The position numbers and the translations under genes were made by a program. This document shows positions 17,992 to 28,400 of a stretch of DNA of 64,000 nt, piece by piece. Every line of letters starts with the position of its first letter. Positions within the stretch are counted from its first letter, which is position 1. A model generated the notes under the pieces. That model made no database searches. It worked only from the letters and a program-made list of their open reading frames with translations, and had not been told where the DNA came from. This DNA is from Prado023 sp963753075 (GTDB taxonomy: Bacteria > Actinomycetota > Actinomycetes > S36-B12 > CAIYMF01). The stretch lies in the NCBI GenBank assembly GCA_963753075.1, contig CAVWAR010000010.1, positions 186,001 to 250,000 on the forward strand, given 5' to 3'.

Positions 17992-19329
17992 ATGGACAAG
18001 CAGACCGAGTTCGTGCTGCGCACGGTCGAGGAGCGGGACATCCGGTTCGTCCGGCTGTGGTTCACCGACGTGCTCGGGTACCTCAAGTCGGTGGCCATCG
18101 CACCCGCCGAGCTCGAGAGTGCCTTCAGCGAGGGGATCGGCTTCGACGGCTCGGCGATCGAGGGCTTCACCCGGGTTCAGGAGTCCGACATGCTGGCCAT
18201 GCCCGACCCGGGCTCCTTCCAGGTGCTGCCCTGGCGCGGCGAGGCCCAGGGCGTGGCCCGGATGTTCTGCGACATCAGGATGCCCGACGGCAGTCCCTCG
18301 TTCGCTGACCCCCGCTATGTGCTCAAGCGGACCCTGTCCCGCGCGGCCGACCAGGGCCTGACCTTCTACACGCACCCAGAGATCGAGTTCTACCTGCTCA
18401 AGGGCGAGCGCGCTCCCGGCGCGAAGCCGATCCCAATCGATGACGGCGGTTACTTCGACCACACCCCGCAGGGATCCGGGTACGACTTCCGCCGGCAGGC
18501 GATCCAGATGCTGGAGTCCATGGGCATCTCGGTGGAGTTCAGCCACCATGAAGGTGGGCCCGGGCAGCAGGAGATCGACCTGCGCTACGCAGACGCGCTC
18601 ACGACAGCCGACAACATCATGACCTTCCGGCTGATCGTCAAGGAGGTGGCTCTCGAGCAGGGGGTCAGCGCGACGTTCATGCCCAAGCCGTTCCGCGACC
18701 ACCCCGGTTCTGGGATGCACACCCACCTCTCCCTGTTCGAGGGCGACCGGAACGCCTTCTTCGAGGCAGGTTCCGAGCTTCAGCTGAGCAAGGCTGCGCG
18801 GGCGTTCATGGCTGGGATCCTGCACCACGCCCCGGAGATGACTGCGGTCACGAACCAGTGGGTCAACTCCTACAAGCGGCTCGCCGGCGGTGGGGAGGCA
18901 CCAGCATGGGTGTGCTGGGGCCACAACAACCGCAGCGCCCTGTTGCGCGTGCCCATGTACAAGCCGGAGAAGGGCAACTCGACGCGCATCGAGTTCCGCG
19001 GCATGGACTCGGCGGTGAATCCCTACTTGGCCTACGCGCTGCTGCTGTCCGCGGGGCTCAAGGGGATCCAGGAGGGCTATGACCTGCCCCCCGGTGCCGA
19101 CGACGACGTGTGGGCACTGAGCAACGGCGAGCGCCGCGCCCTGGGCCTCAATCCACTGCCGGCGAGCCTGAACCAGGCGATCCAGGCGATGGAGCGCAGC
19201 GAACTGGTCGCGGAGACCCTGGGCGAGCACGTGTTCGACTTCTTCCTGCGGAACAAGCGGGCCGAGTGGGACGAGTACCGGCGGCAGGTCACCCAGTACG
19301 AGCTGGACCGCTACCTGCCGGTCCTGTAG
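17992..19329 (+). CDS. glnA2: Glutamine synthetase, GlnA2 type
   Basis: A 445-residue type I glutamine synthetase-like enzyme. The start MDKQTEFVLRTVEERDIRFVRLWF is GlnA2-like. Metal and substrate motifs: HPEIEFYLL, EFSHHEGGPGQQEIDLR, MPKPF then GSGMHTHLSLF, and NRSALLRVP. The region where GSI-beta enzymes carry the adenylylated Tyr (NLYDLP) has no such motif, so this is GSI-alpha. ATG 17983 would add three residues. Upstream of glnE by 8 nt, so co-transcribed. In related actinomycetes, GlnA2-type enzymes are not the main ammonia-assimilating GS; some relatives act on other amines. Confidence 0.9.
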   Translation: MDKQTEFVLRTVEERDIRFVRLWFTDVLGYLKSVAIAPAELESAFSEGIGFDGSAIEGFTRVQESDMLAMPDPGSFQVLPWRGEAQGVARMFCDIRMPDGSPSFADPRYVLKRTLSRAADQGLTFYTHPEIEFYLLKGERAPGAKPIPIDDGGYFDHTPQGSGYDFRRQAIQMLESMGISVEFSHHEGGPGQQEIDLRYADALTTADNIMTFRLIVKEVALEQGVSATFMPKPFRDHPGSGMHTHLSLFEGDRNAFFEAGSELQLSKAARAFMAGILHHAPEMTAVTNQWVNSYKRLAGGGEAPAWVCWGHNNRSALLRVPMYKPEKGNSTRIEFRGMDSAVNPYLAYALLLSAGLKGIQEGYDLPPGADDDVWALSNGERRALGLNPLPASLNQAIQAMERSELVAETLGEHVFDFFLRNKRAEWDEYRRQVTQYELDRYLPVL

Positions 19330-19337
19330 GACCGGAC

Positions 19338-22283
19338 GTGACCGAACCCCGATCAGGCCGTGCCGACACGATGGCCGGCCGGCTCGCTCGTCTGGGCGTC
19401 CCGGATGCCCAGAGGATGGGCGCAGGGCTGGCGGAGGTCACCTGGTGGTCCCCGGACCTGCTTGACGAGGTCGGCGCCGCGGCCGATCCCGGTCAGGTGC
19501 TCCGCGTCACCCTCGAGCTCGAAGCGGCCGATCCGCGGGGCATCTGCGCCGTCGCCGCCGATCCACGCGCCTGGCGCAGGTTCGTCCTGACCACCGGTGT
19601 CTCCGTGGCCCTGAGCGACCACCTGGTGCGCCACCCCGAGCACCTGTCGATCCTGTTCGAGGACACCCCGCCACCGGGGCCGGAGGAGATCCGGGAGCAC
19701 ATGGTCGGCGCCGTGACCGGCGTGGGGCCGGGGGCTGCTGATGCCCTGCGGGTCGCCCACAGGGCCGCGGTGCTGCGGATCGCCATCGCGGACATTCCCC
19801 ACGACGCACCGTTCGAGCTCACGTCGCTGCGCCTGTCTGAACTGGCCGATGCCATCCTCGAGGCGGCGCTCGTGGCCGCGCGCGAGGAGCTGCCCGCGGA
19901 TGCACCCGAGGCTCGGCTGGCGATCATCGGCATGGGCAAGTGCGGCGGGCGGGAGCTGAACTACATCAGCGACGTGGACGTGATCTTCGTTGCCGAGCCG
20001 GCCGAGGGCGTCGAGGAGTCCGCCGCCCTGCGCACGGCCACGACGCTGGCCTCCACGGTCATGCGGCTGTGCAGCCAACCGACCGGGGAGGGCTCGATCT
20101 GGGAGGTCGACGCAAACCTCCGCCCCGAGGGCCGGGCCGGTGCCCTGGTTCGTACCCTCCGCGGGCACGCGGCCTACTACGAGCGCTGGGCCAAGACCTG
20201 GGAGTTCCAGGCCCTGCTCAAGGCGCGGGCTGTGGCCGGGGACCCTGAGCTCGGGGCGGCCTACATCAACACCGTCCTGCCGTTGGTCTGGGCGGCCGCG
20301 GATCGCGACGGCTTCGTCGCGGATGTGCAGCGGATGCGCCAGCGCGTGGAGAGCAACGTGCCCACCAAGGACGCGGATCGGCAGCTGAAGCTGGGGCCAG
20401 GTGGGCTGCGCGACGTGGAGTTCAGCGTGCAGCTGCTTCAGCTGGTGCACGGGCGCAGCGACGTGATGCTGCGCAGCCCGACCACGCTGACAGCACTGGA
20501 GTCACTGGCCACCTGGGGGTACGTCGGTCGCGAGGACGCCTCCGCGCTGGCCGCTGACTACCGGTTCCTGCGCACGCTCGAGCATCGGATCCAGCTGCAC
20601 CGGATGGCGCGCACCCATGTTGTGCCCTCGGAGCCTGAGGACCTGCGCCGGCTGGGTCGGTCGATGGGCTTCACGACAGATCCGGCCAAGGAGCTCAGCG
20701 ACGCGTGGCACCGTCGCGCACAGGAGGTCCGCCGGATCCACGAGAAGCTGTTCTACCGTCCGCTGCTGGACGCCGTGGCCCGGCTGGACAGCGGCCAGGC
20801 CCGGCTGACCACGCAGGCGGCCCGGGAGCGCCTGGATGCGTTGGGCTTCCGCGACCCGGCCGGTGCCCTGAACCACATCCAGGCACTGACCTCGGGGGTC
20901 AGCCGCCGGGCCGCGATCCAGCGAACCCTGCTCCCGGTGATGCTCGGCTGGTTCGCCGACGCGCCGGACCCCGACGCCGGGCTCCTGGCCTTCCGGCGGG
21001 TCAGCGACGACCTCGGCGGCACCCCCTGGTACCTGCGGCTGCTTCGCGACGAGTCGGCCTCTGCCGAGCGGCTGGCGAAGGTGCTGGCCAGCAGCCGCTA
21101 CGCATCCGAGCTTCTGCTGCGTGCCCCCGATGGCGTTGCCCTGCTGGCCGACGCCGCCGAGCTGCGCCCGCGAGCCTCCGCGCCGCTGACCGCAGAGTTC
21201 GTCGCGACCGCCGCGCGCTACGACGACGCTGCTGAGGCCGTCGCCGCTGTGCGTGCGCTGCGCCGGCGCGAGTTGTTCCGGATCTCAGCCACCGACATCC
21301 TGGACACGCTGACTGTTGAGGACGTGGGCAGCGCACTGACCGACGTCGCCGATGCCACCATCGCAGGTGCCCTGCATGCAGCCATCGCTGAGGTGGAGCA
21401 GGCGCGGGGGGCGCCACTGCCGACCCGGATCCTGGTCATCGGGATGGGTCGCTACGGCGGCGGCGAGATCGGCTACGGAAGCGACGCCGACGTTGTGTTC
21501 GTGCATGACCCGCTGCCCGGTCAGGACGAGCGCGCGGCCACGGCTGCTGCCAAGCTGGTCGTCAACGAGGTCCGGTCGTTGCTCAACGCTCCCTCGCCCG
21601 ACCCACCACTGCAGCTGGACACCGATCTGCGCCCCGAGGGCAAGCAGGGCCCACCGGTTCGGCCAGTCGCCTCATACGTGGCCTACTACGAGCGGTGGCG
21701 CTCGTTCTGGGAGGCCCAGGCCCTGCTCCGCGCGGACCGGGTGGCAGGTGATCCCGAGGTCTGGGCCCGGGTCCGAGCCGGGATCGACCCGATCCGGTGG
21801 CCGGAGGAGGGCGTCGGATCCGAGCAGCTGCGCGAGATCCGGCGGCTCAAGGCGCGTATGGAGAACGAGCGCCTGCCCCGAGGAGCTGACCCGACGCTGC
21901 ACACCAAGCTGGGCCGCGGAGGGCTGTCGGACGTGGAGTGGGTGATCCAGCTGCTCCAGCTCCAGCACGCCCATGCGGTTCCCGAGCTGCGCACCACCAG
22001 GACGATGGCTGCCCTGGAGGCGGCGCACCGGACGGGGCTCATCGACCAGGCCGATGCCGACATCCTGTCCGACGCGTGGCGGATGGCCACCCGGATCCGC
22101 AACGTCGTCATGCTCGTCCGCGGCCGTGCCACTGACATGGTCCCCACGAGTGGCCAGGAGCTCACCGCGGTGAGCCGGATCCTGCGGTACGCGCCCGGTG
22201 AGTCCGGGGCCCTGCTCGAGGACTACCGGCGGACGACCCGCCGCGCCCGGGCCACCACCGAGCGGCTGTTCTACGGCCAGTAG
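19338..22283 (+). CDS. glnE: Bifunctional glutamine synthetase adenylyltransferase/deadenylyltransferase
   Basis: A 981-residue enzyme that adds or removes AMP on glutamine synthetase. It carries two nucleotidyltransferase domains, each followed by a helical GlnD/PII-type region: GMGKCGGRELNYISDVD with the DxD at about residue 215, and a second GMGRYGGGEIGYGSDADVVF with DxD at about 715. Each has the downstream motif LRPEG (ANLRPEGRAG, TDLRPEGKQG) and LG.GGLRDVEF / LGRGGLSDVEW. The GTG start follows a weak AGGA and lies 8 nt after glnA2. Since GlnA2 lacks the modifiable Tyr, the likely target is a GSI-beta GlnA1 elsewhere. Confidence 0.95.
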   Translation: MTEPRSGRADTMAGRLARLGVPDAQRMGAGLAEVTWWSPDLLDEVGAAADPGQVLRVTLELEAADPRGICAVAADPRAWRRFVLTTGVSVALSDHLVRHPEHLSILFEDTPPPGPEEIREHMVGAVTGVGPGAADALRVAHRAAVLRIAIADIPHDAPFELTSLRLSELADAILEAALVAAREELPADAPEARLAIIGMGKCGGRELNYISDVDVIFVAEPAEGVEESAALRTATTLASTVMRLCSQPTGEGSIWEVDANLRPEGRAGALVRTLRGHAAYYERWAKTWEFQALLKARAVAGDPELGAAYINTVLPLVWAAADRDGFVADVQRMRQRVESNVPTKDADRQLKLGPGGLRDVEFSVQLLQLVHGRSDVMLRSPTTLTALESLATWGYVGREDASALAADYRFLRTLEHRIQLHRMARTHVVPSEPEDLRRLGRSMGFTTDPAKELSDAWHRRAQEVRRIHEKLFYRPLLDAVARLDSGQARLTTQAARERLDALGFRDPAGALNHIQALTSGVSRRAAIQRTLLPVMLGWFADAPDPDAGLLAFRRVSDDLGGTPWYLRLLRDESASAERLAKVLASSRYASELLLRAPDGVALLADAAELRPRASAPLTAEFVATAARYDDAAEAVAAVRALRRRELFRISATDILDTLTVEDVGSALTDVADATIAGALHAAIAEVEQARGAPLPTRILVIGMGRYGGGEIGYGSDADVVFVHDPLPGQDERAATAAAKLVVNEVRSLLNAPSPDPPLQLDTDLRPEGKQGPPVRPVASYVAYYERWRSFWEAQALLRADRVAGDPEVWARVRAGIDPIRWPEEGVGSEQLREIRRLKARMENERLPRGADPTLHTKLGRGGLSDVEWVIQLLQLQHAHAVPELRTTRTMAALEAAHRTGLIDQADADILSDAWRMATRIRNVVMLVRGRATDMVPTSGQELTAVSRILRYAPGESGALLEDYRRTTRRARATTERLFYGQ

Positions 22284-22397
22284 CCGAGATCTGCGGCCAA
22301 ATCGGGGATCGCGCCATTGGTCCCGGGGGACACGGTCGAACGTCCCGGATCAGATTTCCGGTCCGGCCCTGCCGTGCGTATCATTGCCCGCTAAACA

Positions 22398-22428
22398 TGA
22401 AGGTTTGCTCATGAAACCTCGTGGGTAA
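22398..22428 (+). promoter_or_regulatory. Inverted repeat and tiny leader ORFs ahead of fas
   Basis: Upstream of the fatty acid synthase gene, AGGTTT (22401-22406) and AAACCT (22414-22419) form a 6-bp inverted repeat with a 7-nt spacer, a size typical of a TetR-family operator half-site pair. The same DNA contains two five-codon ORFs (ATG 22398 to TGA, and ATG 22411 to TAA) overlapping by ATGA. The TetR gene at 32138 is the obvious candidate regulator; binding is inferred. Confidence 0.45.
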
Positions 22429-22461
22429 CCCGGAGGCACCCCGCACCTCCCGAGAGGCTCG

Positions 22462-25400
22462 ATGATGACCACGACTGCAGGACAGCCCCGACCGATCGTC
22501 GTCGGCGGACCCACCGCACCACAGCCCGGCTCCATGGCCGCACGGCTGGCGGCAGGCAAGCACCCCACGACCCTGCTGTTCCCCGGTATCGATCCCGCGT
22601 GGCCCGCCGCCCTGGCCACCTCCCTGGTCGGCCGTCCGGACCTCGCGGCATGGGTCGACACCGTCGTCACCGACCTCGACGACTGGGCCCAGACCCCCCA
22701 GGTGCGTGCCCTCGGGCTGTTCGCCGACGGCTTCTCGCACCTGCTGCCGTCGAGTCCTGATGACCAGATCAGCGCGCTCGCCGCAACAGGGCCGTACTCG
22801 CTGGTGGGCAACCTTCTGACCAACCTGGTGAGCCTCGCCGCCCTCGACGCCGAGGGGCTGAGCCGGGTCACCTCGGCCCCGACCACGCGGTCCGCGGGCC
22901 ACAGCGCGGGGCTGCTGGCCGCCGTCGTCGCCACCGCACGCGGCCGCGACGGGCTTGTCGATATCCGTACCGCCGCCGACGCTGCCCGGATCGCCGCGAT
23001 CATGGGCGCGCACGCTGCCCGGCACCCATGGGCGGTCTCGGACTCCGCGGTGGCCGCTGCCCTGGCCGGCGATGAGCTCGCGGGCACCCCGATGGTGGCC
23101 ATCTCCGGCCCGCGCACGGAGCGGCTGGCCGCGATCCTGGCCGGTGCCGGCGCCCAGGACCAGATCATCATCGGCGTCGTCAACGGCCCGAACCGGCACA
23201 TCCTGGCCGGTGACCCAGCCGCCCTGGCCCACCTGCGCGTGGGGCTCGAGGGCCTCGCCCAGGCCGAGGCCAGGAAGCGTGCGGCCGGCCAGCTGGGCGG
23301 GACCCCGTTCCGGTTCGCCTGGGAGCCGCTCGCCAGCTCGGTGCCCTTCCACCACCCGAGCCTCGCACGCGCAGCAGACGATGCCCTGGCCCAGATTCGC
23401 GACCTCGGCCTGAGCCTGCCGGCGATCGGCGACACCCGGATCACCGACCCCGCCACGGGGCATGACCTGGCCGTCGGGAACGCCCTGCGCGAGGTCGTCG
23501 TCTCAGTCCTGGCCCGTCCGCACGACTGGGCGGGTGCCGTCATCGAGAGCGTTCCCGCCGGGACAGTCGCGGTGATGGTCAGCCCGATGGGCGCCCTGGC
23601 CGCGCAGACCGCCGCCGACCTGCGCGGGCGGGCGGCGCTCGTGATCGATCCGGCCACCACCGCCGGCCGTGAGTCGTTGTTCACCCCGGGCAGTGCGCCG
23701 GTGATCCCGGAGTCCTACGAGCGGTTCGCCCCGCGGGTCGTTCGTGCCGCCGATGGCTCGCTTCGGCTGGCCAACCTGCACACCCGGCTCTCCGGGCGTT
23801 CGCCGATGATCCTGCCCGGCATGACCCCGTCGACGGCCGAGGCGCCGATCGTGGTCGCTGCGGCCAACGGGGGGCACGTCGCCGAGCTCGCCGGTGGCGG
23901 GCAGGTCACCGAGCGGATCCTGTCCGAGCGGATCGCCGAGGTGAGCGAGGGACTCGCGCCCGGCCAGGAGGTCGTGCTCAACGCGCTGTTCCTGGATCCG
24001 TACCTGTGGAACCTGCAGGTGGGTCGCGAGCGGCTCCTGCAGAAGGCCCGTGCAGCCGGCGCCCCGATCAATGGGCTGACCATCTCCGCCGGTATCCCGG
24101 ACAAGGTGGAGGCCCTGGCCCTGCTCGATGAGCTCGCCGAGGCCGGCATCTGGCTCAACGCCTTCAAGCCCGGCACCGTCGCCCAGGTGCAGGAGGTCCT
24201 GGCGATCGCCGCGGACACGCCGCACACCGTCTGGATCCACCTGGAGGGTGGCGCCGCCGGCGGCCACCACTCGTGGGAGGACCTCGACGACCTGCTGCTG
24301 TCCACCTACCACCTGATCCGTGAGCACGAGAACGTGGTCCTCGCAGTTGGCGGAGGCATCGCCGATCCGCAGCGGGCCGGCGCCCTGCTCACCGGGACCT
24401 GGGCGCACCCGCACGGTGCAGCCACCATGCCTGTGGATGCCATCCTGCTCGGGACGGTCACGATGGCCACCCGCGAGTCCGCCGCCTCGCCGTCGGTCAA
24501 GGCTGCCCTCGTGGCCGCCGCTGGGCACGACGGGTGGGTCAGCCGCGGGGCTTTCACCGGGGGGACCACCTCCGGACGCTCCGGCCTGAACGCCGACATC
24601 CACTTCCTCGACAACAGTGCCGCGCGGGCCGCCCAGCTCCTGGACTCGGTGGCCGGCGACGAGAAGGCAGTCGCCGCCCGGCGCGAGGAGATCATCGAGG
24701 CGCTGGCTCGGACGGCCAAGCCGTACTTCGGCGACGTGTCGGAGATGACCTACGCCGAGATGCTCGAGCGCTTCGTGGTCCTCACGGCCCTGGGCCGGCA
24801 CGGCCGGTATGAGGACGGGGCGTGGCTCGACCGCACGCATCGGAGCCGGTTCATCGCGCTGCTGCACCAGGCTGAGGCCCGGCTCAACCCGGCCGACACC
24901 GGCCGCATCGAGACCCTGTTCACGGATCCTGCGTCGGTCGATGACCCGAGCGCCGCGCTGGAACGCCTGGCTGGGGCCTACCCGACGGCCGCGACCGCCC
25001 TGATCCATCCGGCCGACGTCGCGCACTTCCTGGCGACTGCCCGCACACCCGGCAAACCTGTGCCGTTCGTGCCGGTGATCGACGGTGACGTGCGTCGTTG
25101 GTACCAGTCGGATTCGTTGTGGCAGTCGCACAGTGACCTGTACGACGCCGACCAGGTGCTGATCATCCCCGGCCCGGTGGCCGTCTCCGGGATCACGACG
25201 GTCGACGAACCCGTCGCCCACCTCCTTGACCGGTTCGAGACCTCGGTGGCCGGGGCGCTGGCCGCCGACCACCCCCTGGCCGGCGACGATCGCGACACCG
25301 CGGACTTCCGGCTCGGCCAGAACCCGGCCGCTCCAGCCTCGGGTCCCGAGGCCCTGCTGGCGGCGGCCCTGGCAGCCCCCACTTGGACGTGGCTGGGTGC

Positions 25401-28400
25401 CAGCCGCCCGAACCCGCTGCACCGCATCGGTCCGGCTGACGAGTGGTCCATCCTCGGGGCCAGCGCCTCGTGGTCCTCCGGTGGGGCCGAGACGGCCACC
25501 CTGAGTGCCCTGCCGGATCGCACGCTGGCCCTCACGCTGGACTGGCCGGATCTCGGCCTGCCCGGCGACGGCGAGCTGACCATCCCCCTCGACGCGAACG
25601 CCCACGCCGGCGTCGTCACCTTCGGGGTCACCGAGGACGGGCTGGCATCGGCCGGTGCGGGGCTGCTGTCCATGTTCGCCGGCGGGACCGCCGGCCCCAC
25701 GTCCGCAGAGGATGTGGCTGCCGCGCACGCGGCCACGGTGGGTGCCGCCGGAGCGCTGCCCGACCGCGTGATGTCCACGCTGTGGCCGCATGTGTTCGGC
25801 GCGCTCGCTGAGGCCGGCATGGCCTCCTCGCTGTTCGACCTGGTCCACCTGAGCCACGAGATCAGCACGTCGCCGCCGACCGAGGCAGACCCCGTCCGGG
25901 TCGGTGTCCCGGGTCTCTCCCGCACCGATGGGGGACTCGTCGTCGAGGTGGACTCCCGGGCTCCCGGTGCGGTCGTCACTGACCGCTTCTTCGTCCGGCG
26001 CAGCACGGTCGACCCGTCGTTGCCGACGGCGACGATGCCCCAGCCACGTGCTGGTGTCGTGGCCACTCCGGTGCGCACCCTGGGCATCCTGACCGTGACC
26101 GCGCCCACCCAGCTTGAGGCGTTCGCGACCGTCAGCGGTGATGCCAACCCGATTCACCGCTCGGACCTGCTCGCACGCTTCGTCGGCCTCCCGGGCCGGA
26201 TCGTGCACGGGATGTGGACCTCCGCAGCGGCAACCCGGGCGGTTCTGGAGTTCGCCGGCGGCGGGGACGCCAGTCGATTGCGCGAGTGGACCGTGGACTT
26301 CGTGGCACCGGTGCTCCCGGGCCAGGCCGTGACCTTGACGGTCACTCGGACCGGCGTGCGTGACGGCGCCCGGATCGTGTCCGTCGAGGCCACCACGGAC
26401 GAGGGCGTCGTGGCCATGGGCAGTGCCGTGGTGGCCGGCCCGCGCACGATGTACGTCTTCCCGGGGCAGGGCATCCAGTCGCCGGGGATGGGCATGGACG
26501 GGTACGCGCGATCCGCGGCTGCGCGCTCGCTGTGGGACCGTGCCGATGCGGTCACCCGGGAGCGGATGGGCTTCTCGATCCTCGAGGTGGTCCGGGACAA
26601 CCCGACGTCCATCGAGGCGGTCGGCACCACCTACCGGCATCCGGCAGGGGTGCTGCACCTGACCCAGTTCACGCAGGTCGCGATGGCCGCCCTGGCCATG
26701 GCGACTGTCGCCGAGATGCGCGAGTCGGGCGTCTTCGACCCGCAGGCCGCGGTCGCCGGGCACTCGGTCGGTGAGTACAACGCCCTCAGCGCCTCCAACG
26801 GCGTGCTGACCCTCGAGGGCGCGATCGAGCTGGTCTTCGCCCGCGGGCAGGGGATGCACGGCCTGGTCGCGCGTGACGACGAGGGGAACTCCGAGTACCG
26901 CCTTGCCGTGATCCGGCCGCACCTGGCCAGGCTCACGCACGCCCAGGCTGAGGCGCTCGTCGCCGCAGTGGCCGCCGACACCGGCCAGCTCTGCGAGATC
27001 GTCAACCACAACCTGCGCGGCAAGCAGTACGCCGTCGCCGGAACCCTCGGCTCCCTGGCGGAGCTGGAGGCGCGGATCGGTGCCGGCCAGCCGGGCCGCC
27101 CGCCGATGCTGCTGGTCCCCGGGATCGACGTGCCGTTCCACTCCTCGGCGCTGCTCGGCGGCGTCGCCGACTTCCGCAGGCAGCTGATGAGGAAGCTGCC
27201 CGAGCACATCGACACAGAGGCCCTCGTCGGGCGATACATCCCGAACCTGTACCCACACGTCTTCCGGATCGACCGGGAGTACGTGCAGGGAGTGCACGAC
27301 GTGTGCCGATCGCCGATCCTGGCCGAGGTCCTGGCCGACTGGGAGTCCGCGAGCGCGGATCGCGACGCCATCGCCCGAACGCTGATCATCGAGCTGCTGG
27401 CCTGGCAGTTCGCCTCGCCGGTGCGCTGGATCGAGACGTTCGAGCTCATGTGCGCGCCGGTCGAGCTCGGCGGGCTCGGCGTGGAGCGGATCGTTGAGAT
27501 CGGGGTGGGCAGTGCCCCGACACTGGCCAACCTGGCGAAGGGCTCGCTGGCCCTGCCGACGCACCGGGGCAGCCGTCCGGAGGTGCTCAACATCGAGATC
27601 GATGCTGACGCTGTCTTCGAGACCTCCGCCGACCCGGCCCCCGTGATCGCCGAAGAGGACCCAGAGGCTCAGGTGGCCTCCGAGCCGGTCGCCGTTGCGG
27701 TCCCGGCGCCTGCCCCCGGCCTCCCGGCCGCGGCCCCTTCGGTTGCCGTCGCCGATCTCCCGGTCGACCACGCGACGGCCGTGGCCGCCCTGCTCGCGCT
27801 GCGTGTGGGCGTGCGGGTCGACCAGCTCGAGCACGACTCGATCGAGTCCCTCGTCGATGGTGCATCGAGTCGGCGCAACCAGGTCCTGATGGACATCGGC
27901 AAGGAGTTCGCGGTGTCGGCGATGGACGGCGCCCACGAGGTGCCGTTCGTGGAGCTGACCAGCAAGCTGGCCGAGAAGACCACGGCCTACCGGTACCCCG
28001 GCCCCGTGCTGTCCGCGGCCGTCGAGGGTGCGGTCACCGCCGCCCTGGGCCCGCGCGGCTCGTCGCAGTCCGCCCTGGCCAAGCGCGTCAGCTCCCACTG
28101 GGGGCTGGAGCAGGGGTGGGTGGCCCGCACTGCGCTCGCCCTCGCCCTGGGCACCCGCGAGGGCAGCAGCCGTCGCGGCGGTGACCTGGCCACGCTGACC
28201 GAGTCGTCGGCCGACGGTCTGATCGACGAGGCGGTGCGCGCCGCGGCGGCCGAGGCGGGGGTCGCGGTTGCCCCGGTCGCTGCCGCGGCAGCGGGTGGCG
28301 GGGCCGTCGATGCGGCCGCCGTCAACGAGCTGCGTGAGCATGTCGAGGGGATCCTCGTGGACCAGGCCTCCGAGGTGCTGGCGCGCCTCGGCCGGGTCCC

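Noticed and set aside
17890..19230. Upstream extension of the DUF2252 frame
   Set aside because: It is antisense to glnA2; homology to DUF2252 begins only at 17889.
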